DNA from: Artocarpus heterophyllus
Taxonomy: Eukaryota > Streptophyta > Magnoliopsida > Rosales > Moraceae
DNA length: 64,000 nucleotides
Assembly: GCA_025403435.1 (NCBI GenBank)
Contig: CM046348.1
Coordinates: 32,723,073-32,787,072, forward strand
Direction: 5' to 3'
A program made the position numbers and the translations under genes. Below, in pieces: positions 10,963-22,043 of the stretch; within the stretch, counting starts at the first letter, position 1; each line of letters begins with the position of its first letter. Below the pieces are notes generated by a model that was given only the letters and a program-made list of their open reading frames with translations, was not told where the DNA came from and searched no databases.

Positions 10963-12006
10963 CTTGTTTAAAGACTCCTATTTGGTTTCTTTTAATGATA
11001 AAGTGGTGATTCGTGAAAACAAATCTTTTATCTGTTCTGGATGGATGCAAAATAATCTATATTTTATCAAACCTAAGATCGACTTATTGCTTAATGCTGA
11101 GATGAATGATAATAACTCTAAAAGACTTAAAACTTCTCACTCTAATAAGACTTATCTTTGGCATTTGCGCCTTGGTCATATTAACCTGAATATGATTCAA
11201 AGGTTGGTAAGGGATGGACCTTTAAGTCATTTAAAGGTGGAATCTATACCTCAACATGAATTTTGTTTGGAGGGTAAAATGACCAAAAGACCATTTGGGT
11301 CAAAGGGCAATAGGGCCGAATGGGTTCTAGAACTTGTTCATAGTGATGTTTGCGGACCGATGAACATCCGGGCACGAGGAGGGTATGAGTACTTTGTTAC
11401 TTTTATTGACGATTACTCAAGATATGGTATGTGTACCTAATGCACCACAAAAGCAAAACTTTTGACAAGTTCAGGGAGTTTCAGACTGAAGTGGAAAAGC
11501 AATTGGGTAGACCCATAAAGGCACTTTGATCCTATCGGGGTGGAGAATACCTTTCTGATGAGTTCTTGGGACACTTATTAGAGATTGGGATTTTATCCCA
11601 TTTGACTGCGTCGGGTACTCCGCAGCAGAATGACGTAGCGGAAAGAAGAAATAGGACTTTTTTAGACATGGTTAGGTCCATGATGAGTTATTCATCATTA
11701 TCTTTATCCTTTTGGGGATATGCACTACAAACCGTATGTTATCTTTTGAACAATGTGCCTTCAAAATCAATCCCTAAAACTCCTCACGAGTTGTGGACGA
11801 GTAGGAAGACATCCTTAAACTATATTCGCATATGGGGATATCTGGCTCATGTCCTGTTTAAGGATCCGAATAAGTTGAAAGCACGTTCAAAAGTTTGCTT
11901 GTTTGTAGGATATCCAAAAGGGACTAAAGGGGGTTATTTTTATAACCCAAAGGAAAATAAAGTCATAGTTTCCACTAATGCAACTTTCATACATGGACGA
12001 CTTTAA
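10963..12006 (+). pseudogene. Copia-1 GAG-pre-integrase and integrase, degenerate
   Basis: Reading resumes after the solo LTR. A pre-integrase zinc segment (LWHLRLGHINL) is followed by the integrase core, with LVHSDVCGPM and FIDDYSRYG before a break at about 11425. The core continues after the break ([15 protein letters not shown], carrying the catalytic Glu). Integrase inserts the cDNA into the chromosome. The break removes frame continuity near 11430, and further damage follows 11520 (TGA in the LRS/SYRGGEY stretch). The fragment ends near 12006 at a stop before the RT domain. Confidence 0.88.
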
Positions 12007-13797
12007 ACATTGAAACAAAGTGGTGCTTGAGGAGTTAAGGAGTGATTTGATCACTCTGGAGGTTCCAAATGAAACCATTCCAATCACTGTAGAAAAACCA
12101 AACAAACCTGAACAACAACCTCAGGGGCTTCAACGTAGTGGGAGGATCGAGCGTTAACCTGAGAGGTATATGTTCAATGGGGAAGTCTTCTTGGCTGAAT
12201 CGGATGAACATGATAGGGATCCTTATACTTACGCAGAGGCTATGGAGGATGTTGATTCGAAACTCTGGACAGAGGCCATGAACATTGAGATGAAGTCTAT
12301 GGAGACTAATCAAGTTTGGGAGCTTGTGGATCTTCTCGAAGGGGTAAAACCCATAGGGTGTAAGTAGATCTACAAGAGGAAAAGAGGATGGATGGAAAGG
12401 TCGAAACCTTTAAGGCTAGATTGGTAGCTAAGGGTTATATGCAAAAGGAAGGAATCGATTATGAGGAAACCTTTTCGTCTGTAGCCATGCTTAAGTCTAT
12501 CCAGATTCTCTTATTCATAGCTGTCGCTCTCGACTACAAAATTTGACAGATGGATGTCAAGACAGCTTTTCTGAATGGCTATCTTGATGAGTCCATTTAT
12601 ATAAAACAACTAGACAGGTTCAAGGTCATGGGTCAAAAGGGTAAGGTTTGTAAGCTGCTGAAGTCTATTTATGAACTTTAGCAGGCTTCTCATTCTTGGA
12701 ACATAAGATTTGATTAGGTGATCAAGACTTATGGGTTCTCACAAAATGTGGATGAACCATGTGTTTACAAACACATAAAGGATGGGAAGGTGGTTTTTCT
12801 ACTACTCTATATAGATGACATTCTGTTAATTGGCAATGACATTGGGGCATTATCATCGGTCAAATTATAGTTGACCAAGTAGTTTGACATGAAGGACTTG
12901 GGTAAGGCTAATTTTGTTCTCGGTATCCAGATCTTTCAGGATAGGAAGAACAACATGATAGCTTTGTCCTAGGCCGGCTACATAGATAAAATTCTCAGGA
13001 GGTTTGCAATGTAGAATTCCAAGAAAGGTGGGCAACCATCTAGGTCTGGAATTACTCTTTCTAAGAAAGACTCTCCAAAGTCTTATGAAGAAAGAGAATA
13101 CATGAAGAAGGTACATTAAGCTTCGAGAGTGGGTAGTCTCATGTATGTCATGCTTTGCACACGACCGGATATTAGTTATGCAGTCGAGATTGTAAGTCGA
13201 TTTTAGGCGGATCCAGGATTGAACCATTGAGTTGCGGTAAAGCATATTTTTAAGTACCTGAGAAGGACTCGAGGGTATATGCCTGTATATTTGGGTAAGG
13301 ACTTGACTCCTCTAGGATACACTGACTTGGATTTTCAATCCTGTCTGGATTCTAGGAAATCGACTTTAGGTTTTGTGTTTACTCTAGGTGGCGGTGCCAT
13401 TAGTTGGAGAAGTGTCAAGCAAGATTGCACTTCAGATTCAACGATGGAGGCTAAGTATGTGACAGCTAGTGATGCTTCAAAAGAAGTAGTGTGGCTCCGT
13501 AAGTTCTTTAGGGATCTTGAGGTAGTTCCTGGTATGGATAAAGCGGTATCACTGTACTATGATAATAGTGTGGCGGTAGCTAATGCCAAGGAACCAAGAT
13601 TTCATAAGAAGAGTAAGCATATTGATCAGAAGTATCATGTGATAAAGGACTTCGTTGAGGGTGGGCATGTCACGGTGTGCAAGATTGCGTTAGAAGACAA
13701 TTTAACTAATCCATTTACGAAGACACTTACTAGGAGAGTCTACGAGAGGCATGTGGAAGCTATGGGGATGCGAGATTTGTCATATTTACTCACTTAG
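12007..13797 (+). pseudogene. Copia-1 reverse transcriptase and RNase H, degenerate
   Basis: The RT domain can be followed through [30 protein letters not shown] and the catalytic box YIDDILLIGND (about 12810-12840). RNase H follows with TPLGYTDLDFQS and the DSTMEAKYV segment. The protein ends LSYLLT at 13797. At least a dozen stops occur, many explainable as CAG, CAA or TGG turned into TAG or TAA (for example LYEL-stop-QASH where GLKQ is expected). Gene order protease-integrase-RT-RNase H is diagnostic of Ty1/copia. Confidence 0.9.
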
Positions 13798-13800
13798 TGC

Positions 13801-13811
13801 AAGTGGGAGAT
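13801..13811 (+). other. Copia-1 polypurine tract
   Basis: AAGTGGGAGAT directly precedes the 3' LTR and is the plus-strand primer of the element. Confidence 0.8.
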
Positions 13812-14958
13812 TGTTAGACATGTATGCCCTAAGGAGTAAAAATGTAATAAGTTTTTGGAGACATTTTTATCAATAAAGAATTTATTCATTGTTTATATAC
13901 CAAATCTTGTCCTCTTTACGTTCATATTTGTTGAATGTATGTTAAGCAAACAATAGTCTGAGACTATCAATCTAAACCTTAAGAATTGGGCATATGATGG
14001 ACGGATTATGCGAAAGACACGATTCTTAAGGTAATGGTCTAAATCATAAGATCTGCAATCAAAAGAATAAAGTTAGGCACTTTATTCATGTAAAGATTGT
14101 TATGTTGTCTATATCCCTTTTGGGAGATTGTATGTTTATCAATTGTTTTAATTTTGGATAAATTAGATCAAGATAAACTTGTAGAATTATTAGCAATTCA
14201 TTTATTTTCTTAGAGATTATCTAGATAAAGTTGTTTTGATCAGATAACTTTTCTATTGGGTTATTTGAATTAAAACTAAGACTTTATCCTATAGATTCTC
14301 CGGTGGAAAATAAAAGATTCGTGTAGATTTTTTATTGACAGTTCGGCCTGCCGATCCATGTGTTCGGCTTGCCAATGGGGCCTGTTCGGCCTACTGATCA
14401 GGCTGTTCGGCCTACTGATCAGGCTGTTCGGCCTGCCGATGAGCAAAGGATAAGATTACATGTTTCCACACAGATCTTATCAGATATTGATCCGAACTTG
14501 ATTCTGTTTCAAGTTTTTGAGACCTAATCTGATAAGAACTGACCCTAGGCCTAACCTCTATATAAAGGGAGTAAGTCTTAAGAGTTACTCAGATTAATTA
14601 AGAGATTAAGTGTGATACTCTGCTAGTGAGAATCTGAAAACTCCCTGAGATCTTTTGTTCACAAATCACAAACACTTGCTTTGGGTTCTCTTGATTGATT
14701 GGAAGGAGAGTCACTTGGTGGAAGAGCTATACGTGTGAGCCCACACTTACTCCGGTCGTGGATAGAGAATAGCACAGAAGACCAATTGGTTGAGGCTATT
14801 CTGGAATGTTACTTTTCTTCACGTTTTGCGAGGGTTCTTTGGCATATAAAGGTTAATAAGATCTGATTAATTTATACATATAGCATGTCAAACTTATGTT
14901 TTAAAAAATACTCTGATATAAAATTTTTAAAATTCTGCTGCGCACTCTAATTTCAACA
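13812..14958 (+). repeat. Copia-1 3' LTR (1147 bp)
   Basis: It starts TGTTAGACATGTATGCCC and ends TTTCAACA. Relative to the 5' LTR it lacks about 460 bp after 14127 and has gained extra TTCGGCCTACTGATCAGGC units at 14338-14445. A TATA box (CTATATAAAG) lies at 14558-14567. Confidence 0.9.
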
Positions 14959-14973
14959 CCTTTTTCTCACCTC

Positions 14974-15674
14974 TAGAGATGCAATAATGGGTCGGGACCC
15001 ATGGGCTGACCCAGGCCTGTCCTGCTACAGTGATGGGCTGGGCTGTTCGCGGCCTGGCCTAGCCCTTAAATATTGGTGGGTTGGGCTGGGTCAATATATG
15101 TCAGCCCATGGGCTGGCCCAACACGGCCCATGGAAAATCATGGATCAGGGCCGGCCCGTCTAGGCCCATAATAGGCCGGCCCATCCCGGCCCACAATGAA
15201 CAATATTTTTTAAATTTTTTTATGTTTTTTTATAGTAATTTTGTGAACATCTTATGTATAATTATCCCGATTGTACTCTTTTTTCCTTATTAAGGTTTGT
15301 CCCATTGAGTTTTCCTTGTTAAGGTTTTTAATAAGGTAATAGTAAATAAAATATCCCTTTTTATATTTGCCTTCACTATTTAAACTTTTATATTTGTTAG
15401 CTTGTTTAAAAATTCAAAAATAAAAATAAAAAAAAATTTAAAATTACATGTTTAGATGGGCTGGCCATTTAAACCCATGATGGGCTAAGATGGACAAGCC
15501 CATTTAAGGCCCACGACACAGTCCAGCCTGGCATAGCCCATGTAAAATTGGCCCGTGGGCTGGGCTGGGCCAAGGTAATTTTAATATGGACCGGCCCACA
15601 AAATTGGTGGGCCGGCCCACGGCCCGCATGGGCCTAAGGAGAACAGGCCGGGCGGACCCGTTCTTGCATCATTA
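14974..15674. mobile_element. Non-autonomous hAT-type element (701 bp)
   Basis: Imperfect terminal inverted repeats begin TAGAGATGCAA (left) and TAATGATGCAA (right, reversed). Near-identical 8-bp duplications flank it: CTCACCTC at 14966-14973 and CCCACCTC at 15675-15682. Subterminal regions are dense in GGGCCGG and GGGCTGG words in both orientations. Duplication length and end structure fit the hAT superfamily. There is no transposase. Confidence 0.8.
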
Positions 15675-15682
15675 CCCACCTC

Positions 15683-16320
15683 GACATTCAGACACAATTT
15701 AAAAGCTCACTTCTCAAATACAAATACAGACTCGTCCAAATCAGCTGCCGCCATCTCTCTCTGCCTCCACACTCCTTAATCTCTGCCGCTGCCCCTCTCC
15801 GCCTCCACACTTCTTAATCTCAGCCCAAATTGTAAGTTTTTGTTAGAAATTGATAAATTGTTGTTGATTATGTTGTATAATTAATCTAAAATTGATAAAC
15901 AGTTGTTGATTTTGTTGTTTATTCTATGAAATTTGTCTCTAGTTGTCAACGATGAAGAAGTTGTTGAGGATTGCACAGACATCCCTTCATTCACAAAGGG
16001 ATTGCCACTGGTTGAAGAGATAGATAATTTTGAAGATGATGTTTCACACTTGCTTCGTGAAGATGTGGAATGGACATGTATTGAGGAACCAATGAAGAAA
16101 AAGATAAAAAGATGAGCATCTATAAAACATTTTATGTTAATTTATTTTAACATTTTTCTTTAATTTATTTCAATTTCAATTTTTTTTAAGGGTTTTGTAT
16201 ATCTATCTATAGTTATATTTATGGTGAAAACGGAGAAAAAGTATATACATTCTGGGCCATTGGATGCTTAACATACGGGCTGGCCACCCTGGGCAGCAAA
16301 GAATATCATGCGTAAGAAAT
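15683..16320 (+). pseudogene. Gene-like fragment of unknown function
   Basis: A CT-rich leader (15765-15830) with two similar CTCCGCCTCCACACT units is followed by a possible intron (GTAAG at about 15832 to TAG at 15942). The next frame is VVNDEEVVEDCTDIPS through MKKKIKR, stopping at 16115. The peptide is acidic with a basic C-terminus. I do not recognise it. Sequence near 16255-16300 (GGGCTGGCCACCC) resembles the end of the CACTA gene near 20745-20790, so it could be a CACTA-carried gene or a captured host exon. Confidence 0.35.
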
Positions 16321-16900
16321 ATTTTAGACAATTTTTTATGACGCTTTTTTCAAAAACCGTTGTGGAACAATCTTCCACGACGATTTTTGCAAAAACTATC
16401 GTGGGAGATTATTCACAGTACAACAAAATGCTGTTAAAAGGAGTCTTACACGATGGTTTTCTTAGAAAAAAAGGGTCATAGAAAGCTGTGCTTTCATAGC
16501 ATTTTTATGTTGTGAAGCTTTCCACGATGGTTTTTGCAAAAACCATCGTTGCAAAACCGTCGTGGAAAGCTATGCTTCCACAACAATTTTATGCTGTGAT
16601 GCTTTCCACGGTGGTTTTTTGTAAAAACCGTCATAGAAAGCTATGCTTCCTTAGCATTTTTATGCTATGAATCTTTCCACGACGGCTTTTGCAAAAACTG
16701 TCATAGAAAGCTGCTTTTTCTACAACGGTTTTTGCAACAACCGTCATAGAAAATCTTCCACGATGGTTTCTAAGAAAACCATCGTGGAAGACTTTCCACG
16801 ACAGTTTATAAGAAAACTGTCATGGAAGACTACTTTTCACACGACAGTTTTTGCAAAAACCATCGTGGAAGAGATGCCACAACATTAATTTCGCTGTGAA
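16321..16900. repeat. CACTA subterminal palindrome array (second block)
   Basis: About ten units of the CCACGACGG-T(n)-GCAAAAACC-GTCGTGG type occur, with the loop word TTTTGCAAAAA dominating, unlike the TTTTTTAAAAAA loop at 2540-2900. AGCATTTTTATGCTGTGA spacers repeat three to four times. Short frames through it are artefacts. Confidence 0.75.
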
Positions 16901-17760
16901 ATATTACAACACATTTCCCCCTTTAAATTTTTGAAATTCACGCCTACCACCATTTTTGAGTATGCGTCTTCTTTCTCCAAGATTCCTTACTCTCTCTCTA
17001 AAATCCCTCTTTCTCTCTCTTTCTAAAATCCTTATCTCTCTCCGCCGCCATCACCTCCACCATCGTGGCCTCTGCTGCCATTGCCTACTCGCCACCGGTA
17101 AGCTCCCCCTCCCTCTCTCTCTCCTCTTCCTCCTCGCGCCCCCCCACCCACTACCCCCCCACACACGGCCCCCTCCCCCCCACCCACCCCCCTCGTCCCT
17201 CCCCCCCACCCCCACCCCCTTTGCCCCCTACCCGCCCCCTCTTGGCCCAGTCCACCCACCCCCACCAGCCCTTCCCCCCTTGCCCCCACCCAAACCCACC
17301 CCCTTTGCCCCCTACCCGCCCCCTCTTGGCCCAGTCCACCCACCCCCACCAGCCCTTCCCCCCTTGCCCCCACCCAAACCCACCCCCCCCCCCCCCCCCC
17401 CCCCCCCCCTCGCACTTTGGCCCAGTCCCTCACCCCCTTCCCACCTCACCCCCCCACCCGCCCCCTCGGCCCAGTCCCCCCACCCGCCCCTCGCCCCTCG
17501 CCCCCTCGGCCTAGTCCCCCTACCCCCCTCCCCCCTAGCCCCTCCCCCCTCGCGGCTCCCCCTTGCCCCCCCTACCCTAGCCCCCCTCCCCCTTAGCCCT
17601 AGCGCCCCCCACCCTCCCCTCCCCCTCCGCCCCCCTTACCCACCTCTTCACCCCACCCATGGCCCCAACCAAGGCCCCATCCGCCCCCCTTGCCTTAACC
17701 CACGGCCCCTACCCACCCCCTACCTGCCCCTCGCCCCCACCCACGGCCCCCCCTCGGCCC
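16901..17760. repeat. CT-rich leader and C-rich low-complexity tract with 27-C run
   Basis: A CTCTCT-rich leader (16970-17040) passes into a C-rich tract. It contains an 84-bp tandem duplication (about 17217-17300 and 17301-17384) and an uninterrupted run of 27 C at 17383-17409. The proline-rich frames are products of composition. The complementary strand has many G runs able to form G-quadruplexes. It lies just upstream of the CACTA gene, probably in its 5' part. Confidence 0.7.
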
Positions 17761-18032
17761 TAATTCCTCACATGTGTAATACGCGCAATTATGTAATTGA
17801 AATTGCGAATATGTCAATATGTGTAATATGTGAAATTGTGTAATTGAAATTGTAAATTTTTAAATATGTGTAATATGTGAAATTATGTGAATATGTGTAA
17901 TTTGTGGAACTATGCATATGTAATTGAAATTGCAAATTTGTGAATATGTGAATTTGTGCAATTATAAGAATATGTCAATATTTGTAATATGTTAATATTA
18001 CTATGTATGTGTTAGTTTCTGCCTACTTTTTA
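17761..18032. repeat. AT-rich degenerate repeat (TGTGTAATATGTGAAATT)
   Basis: TGTAATATGTGAAATT and TGTAATTGAAATTG words repeat irregularly at 17775-17990. It is likely intronic for the downstream CACTA gene, since a CAG-like boundary is followed by coding sequence after 18035. Confidence 0.55.
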
Positions 18033-18099
18033 TAGGTATAATATCTCGCAAGATCGATAGTGACCAGTACGAGGACTGCACTCCATCTTCATCACAATA

Positions 18100-18720
18100 T
18101 AGCAAGGGAAACCAACGTAGTAAGCCATGAAGGCAAACCGAATTTGATCCGAAAGTAGACTTTGAGCAAAGGGCTACATTAATGAAAAAAATTCATCAAA
18201 TGAGAAAGAAAGGTTTAAGACTTGAAGTGACTTTTGATTCAAAAGGCCAATCGAAAGGCGCACCTGACCATGAATTAGGCAGTTGGATTGGCATCCTGAG
18301 TCGAGAGCACGTTCCGATATGGACAAAAGATAAGAGGTCTAAGGATTTGGATAAAGTAAAAGATGTGATATGGAGAGAGATATATGAAGCTTTCATAGTT
18401 GAGGATTGGTATAGGAAAGGGGTTTGAAGGTTTGTGGCGAATTAGCAAAGCAGTTCAGAATAGATCTCTATGTTACCTTCGTACAGCCATACCTTTCCAT
18501 TCTGGAGGAGGATGAAAATATATATAAATGGCCTCCTACGGTAGTACATTACTACCCCTCCACAAATGATGACGATTGGGAAGCTTTTGTGAGGTATCCA
18601 TGTTCCACCGAATTCCAACTACTATCATCAAACACAAGAAAAATAAGAGCAAAAAATAAATACTACTCTATGGTTGGCCAAGTCGGATATAGAGAGCTCG
18701 AGCAATCCTTGGTATGTTAA
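18100..18720 (+). pseudogene. CACTA gene, N-terminal En/Spm (Transposase_24-like) part
   Basis: Two frames join near 18420. The first reads RLEVTFDSKGQSKG, then GSWIGILSREHVP and VKDVIWREIYEAF. The second reads ELAKQFRIDLYVTFVQPYL and then DDDWEAFVRYP. This order matches plant CACTA proteins of the Transposase_24 / En-Spm type, thought to bind DNA or assist transposition. The overlap of the frames (TTTGAAGG at 18423) means a frameshift or a misplaced exon border. A probable intron follows LEQSLVC at 18720 (18721-18987, AT-rich, ending in CAG). No Tnp2 catalytic transposase was found, so the element would depend on another copy. Confidence 0.65.
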
Positions 18721-18987
18721 TATTTTACTCATATTACATATATCAATTATTCTATCATTACTATGTTACTAACATAGCATAACATACTTTACTACGACGG
18801 GTGTGCTACCAACAGGGGTGGAGTTGTGGGTAAAATCACGTCAAGGTCCCGATGGCTAGTTTAAAAATCCAAAAGTAGTAGAAATTGAGAACTTGATTGT
18901 TAGTTTATTGAACACGAACAATTAATTAGTAATTTAATACTAGATGAAGGATGGTTTGAATAACATGGTTGTGTTGTTGTTTTACAG

Positions 18988-19741
18988 GATGCATACACGA
19001 CGCAACAGAGTCAAGGGAGCTTCCAATCGGTCGGTAATGATGACATTTTGACGAGGGCACTAGGGAAACCAGAACATTCAGGACATGTTCACGATCAATC
19101 GAAGTATATGAAGCAATCTCAATACTTTGACCTCCAATCAGGTACTTCAAAATTGAATTCCCAAATGTCAAAGATGCAGATGGAGATTGCAGAACTGCGA
19201 AGTCTTGTGACCGAGTTCATTTCCCAAGGATGTGCCAAGTCGATGGATGATAGCATCTCACAACGCAACAGCTTCAAATCCTTGTCAAGAGCCTGAACAA
19301 TGCAAGCTCTTTGTTGAGGATATAATTAATGGTGGGTGTGCATTTGTTGTGCTTGGGAAGGTGTGGATGGAGAGTCTTCAAACTGATACAGTTTATGGAT
19401 GACTATTGGGGGAAGAGAACATGCGCGTTAGCATCACTACCATCAGAGTTAGAATAGCTGAGTTGCCTGTTCCAACACTTAAAGTAACAACTATGGGTGA
19501 AGCAGTCGGAAGCTTCGTCGCATGGCTAAAGAGGTTAGTTGAAGTCATCGCATCGACGAAGACGAGTCGAGTGCCTAGCCACGCTCCGCAAGATCTAAGC
19601 AGAAAGAAAAGCCAAAAAAAGAAAAGCTCTACAAAAGCAAGACAATCACAACCTGAGGTAGAACAAGAGCCAGAACAAACCGTTGCTAATGAGCAACTGC
19701 ATGCATTTAACATCGCTTCAGTACCCCAAGAATTTATGTAG
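18988..19741 (+). pseudogene. CACTA gene, central coiled-coil and Tnp1-like part
   Basis: After the intron the frame reads DILTRALGKPEHSGHV, then a heptad-like stretch (SKMQMEIAELRSLV) that may form a coiled coil, ending at a stop at 19296. A second frame (19406-19741) reads GEENMRVSITTIRV and GEAVGSFVAWLKRLV, the segment typical of the Tnp1/En-Spm-like domain, then a lysine- and serine-rich linker. Between them, FVVLGRVWMESLQTD is recognisable across a frame change near 19390. This is the middle of the same gene as 18100-18720. Confidence 0.65.
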
Positions 19742-20583
19742 TTAGCTCTATATGCACATTCTTTCATGTGTGATGGGTCGACGATTCAGTGCTCGATACC
19801 AGTAAATGTCACTGGAAAAGAATTGCCTATCTATATGGGGTATGAAGATGTTTACTACTTCATCAACTTTGATAAAATCGAGGCAAACTGGATCCTAGTA
19901 TATCTCAGGTAATAACTCCATCCTTATTTCATATTTTTAAAATATAGGTAGAGTTGTAACGTGCTTTCAAATAATTGACTGTATTGTTTTTTATTGTTGT
20001 TTTTTGGCAAAATATTGTGAACGTCAAGGCTTGGTGCAAAATTTTGGCTTCATATCTCCGACCATTATTTCAAGTGCTGCAAGAGACCTATAGAGTGATC
20101 GTAGAGAGCGCACCAGATCACTTATCCACCTATTAGCTCAAGCACCAAGGGGGAAATTATTCTTCCTGCCATACAATGTTGGAGAACATTAGATGTTGGC
20201 ACTTATTTCACCATGGAAGGACCAAATATATTGGTTTGACCCCTCAGACACCCACCACGTGAGGATTTTGTATCAGTCATGAGATTGTAAGTATTAATGT
20301 TCTCTTATAAAATTAACTATTTTTAGTCCCACATAATTGTATCTTTATTAACTCATTTAAACATGACACATTGTTAGGGAGCTTAATGATTGGAAGCTTC
20401 AAGCGAGAAACGGTGTCACAAACCGACCGAATAGAATGCTATATTCCAAACATAAGTGTCCAAGACAACAAGGAAACATCAAATGTGTTTTTTTTTTATT
20501 CTACTTTTCATGCGGGATATAATTACAAGTGGTATACAAGCCTTAGGAAAAAAAGATTTTTATATACATACGGATATACATGA
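19742..20583 (+). pseudogene. CACTA gene, C-terminal ULP1-like (C48) cysteine protease
   Basis: Exon-like pieces include the stretch containing ELPIYMGYEDVYYF, a likely intron at about 19911-20030, and then LFFLPYNVGEH followed by a stop where Trp is expected (TGG to TAG), and IYWFDPSD. NVGEHW and WFDP carry the catalytic His and Asp of ULP1-type proteases carried by many plant CACTA elements. The Cys-bearing C-terminal segment could not be recognised. The last frame, 20371-20583, is a degenerate tail. Presumed inactive. Confidence 0.65.
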
Positions 20584-20814
20584 AGTTAGATTAGAGTGGG
20601 TGTAATTTGTAAATAGGTATGTGCTCTTTAGATAGATAGATGGAGATAGCAAATAAACAATTGCTCAAAATAACTCAAATGTAAATGATCTTGTAAATAC
20701 CTTGTAATTTCAATATACATCAATTTTTGTATGCAATTAGGGCCTTGCTGTAATGGATTACACACGGGGCTGGTCATCCTATAGGAAATAAAAAAATGTG
20801 GAGGTTTTTTTTTA
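20584..20814. other. CACTA gene 3' flank
   Basis: AT-rich, no frame. CGGGGCTGGTCATCC near 20766 resembles the word near 16276, suggesting the two gene-like units of the element share a 3' segment. Confidence 0.35.
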
Positions 20815-21166
20815 TTTTATGGTGAAGCTAATTTTCCATGACGGTTTTTTGAAAAACCATCGTGGAATAAAGAGGTTTCCATGATGGTGTTTTGAAAAAC
20901 CGTCGTGGAATGGAAGGCTTCCACGACGGTTTTAAAATCGTCGTGGAAGGCTTCCATTTCATGACGATTTTTTAGAAAACTATTGTGCAAAATTATTACC
21001 GACACCCCACTTCCCGCACCATTTTTCCTATTACACGATGGTAAAAAACCGTCGTGAAAACTCCATGTTGTACCACGACTGAAGTTTTGACGACAGTTTT
21101 TTAACTATCGTGAAATTTTTCCACGAAGGTTATAAACCGTCATGGAATTCTCAGTTTGTAGTAGTG
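20815..21166. repeat. CACTA right subterminal array and terminus
   Basis: Seven or so CCACGACGG/CCGTCGTGG units are present, several folding back on each other. The element ends with GTTTGTAGTAGTG at 21166, followed by AAG. Confidence 0.75.
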
Positions 21167-21169
21167 AAG

Positions 21170-21925
21170 TGTCTTAGTGTTAGGGCAACCATTAAGAATG
21201 ATACACATTTTGTTATGTCAGGGCAACAACTACTGATATGATGCATTTCTACTTGCATGTGATACAAGAAGAGAAAACACATGTATGCTCGAGAATCCCG
21301 ATAAAGATGACAAAATGAAAAAATTGAGAATAAGTCTGATAGGCCCTTTCCTAAGATAGGAAGTTAGAGGAAATCCTAGGCCTAAAAAGAAACGTGACGT
21401 ATCCAAAATATATGACTAATGAAACAATCATCTAATGAGGGTAATTTAGTTATAAATATAATATTACATTTTTTAAGAAATGAGCTCTTCCTCTACATTT
21501 TTCTTCCACTACGTTTTCTACTATTCAAAATATCCCCATAGTTGTTTATCTGACTTAAGCGTTAAAGTGTCTTTTGCATACCAAGCTTGATGCCCGCCCA
21601 AGGTGGAGTAGCAATAAGAGCGATGAAACAAGTAAAATAAGTTTGATGTTTAGAAATCCACGCCAACATAAAGGTAATAATTATTAATATTATTTGATCA
21701 AAGATGTGTCAAGTATTAAGAAGAGAGAGCTTCCAGACAGGGCATTAATATTCAAGTCCACCATTATGTTTAAGCCTAAATGTTTGGATTGAGCTCCAAG
21801 AGCATATCCAATGTTTTGAGTTTGGCTTCTATGCAATCTTTTGACAAATATCTTAGCATTGCTCACATTTGTTAGAAGGAATAGGATAGAGCCTTTAAGG
21901 TAATTAAGGATAAAACACTCCTATT
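21170..21925. other. Unassigned flank sequence
   Basis: No coding frame. The stretch around 21470-21600 (CT-rich end, GTTTATCTGACTTAAGCG) has the look of an old gypsy LTR end, but no partner is present. Everything else is unrecognised. Confidence 0.3.
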
Positions 21926-22043
21926 TAACCCCATGGGATTAAAACCTCGTTACTCACAAAACAGTAAGCCTCAGTCTAAAAAATCCATGATAAACTAGAC
22001 TGGATCCTTTTTGTTTTGTGAATAGTAGGGTTTTAACCCCATG
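21926..22043. repeat. 118-bp imperfect hairpin
   Basis: The left arm TAACCCCATGGGATTAAAAC pairs with the right arm GTTTTAACCCCATG, and the next segments CTCACAAAACA and TGTTTTGTGA also pair. An inner CAGTCTA/TAGACTG stem lies in the loop. It could be a small foldback element or a hairpin RNA source. Confidence 0.55.

Larger units (their letters stand above)
2488..21166 (+). mobile_element. CACTA (En/Spm) transposon, interrupted by nested elements
   Basis: The left end starts CACTACAAGACA at 2488. The right end, read in reverse, starts CACTACTACAAAC at 21166. Both are flanked by AAG (2485-2487 and 21167-21169), fitting the 3-bp target duplication of CACTA elements. Both ends carry arrays of palindromic CCACGACGG/CCGTCGTGG subterminal repeats. 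An En/Spm-type gene fused to a ULP1-like protease lies at 18100-20583. Copia-1 (to 14958) and a hAT (14974-15674) sit inside. The terminal repeats match only over CACTAC plus a few bases, so the two ends could belong to two related CACTA copies. No Tnp2-type transposase was seen. Confidence 0.5.

Noticed and set aside
16956..17843. Long proline-rich frames on the + strand and glycine-rich ones on the - strand
   Set aside because: They follow from the C-rich composition and its 84-bp duplication, have no conserved features and occur in several frames at once.
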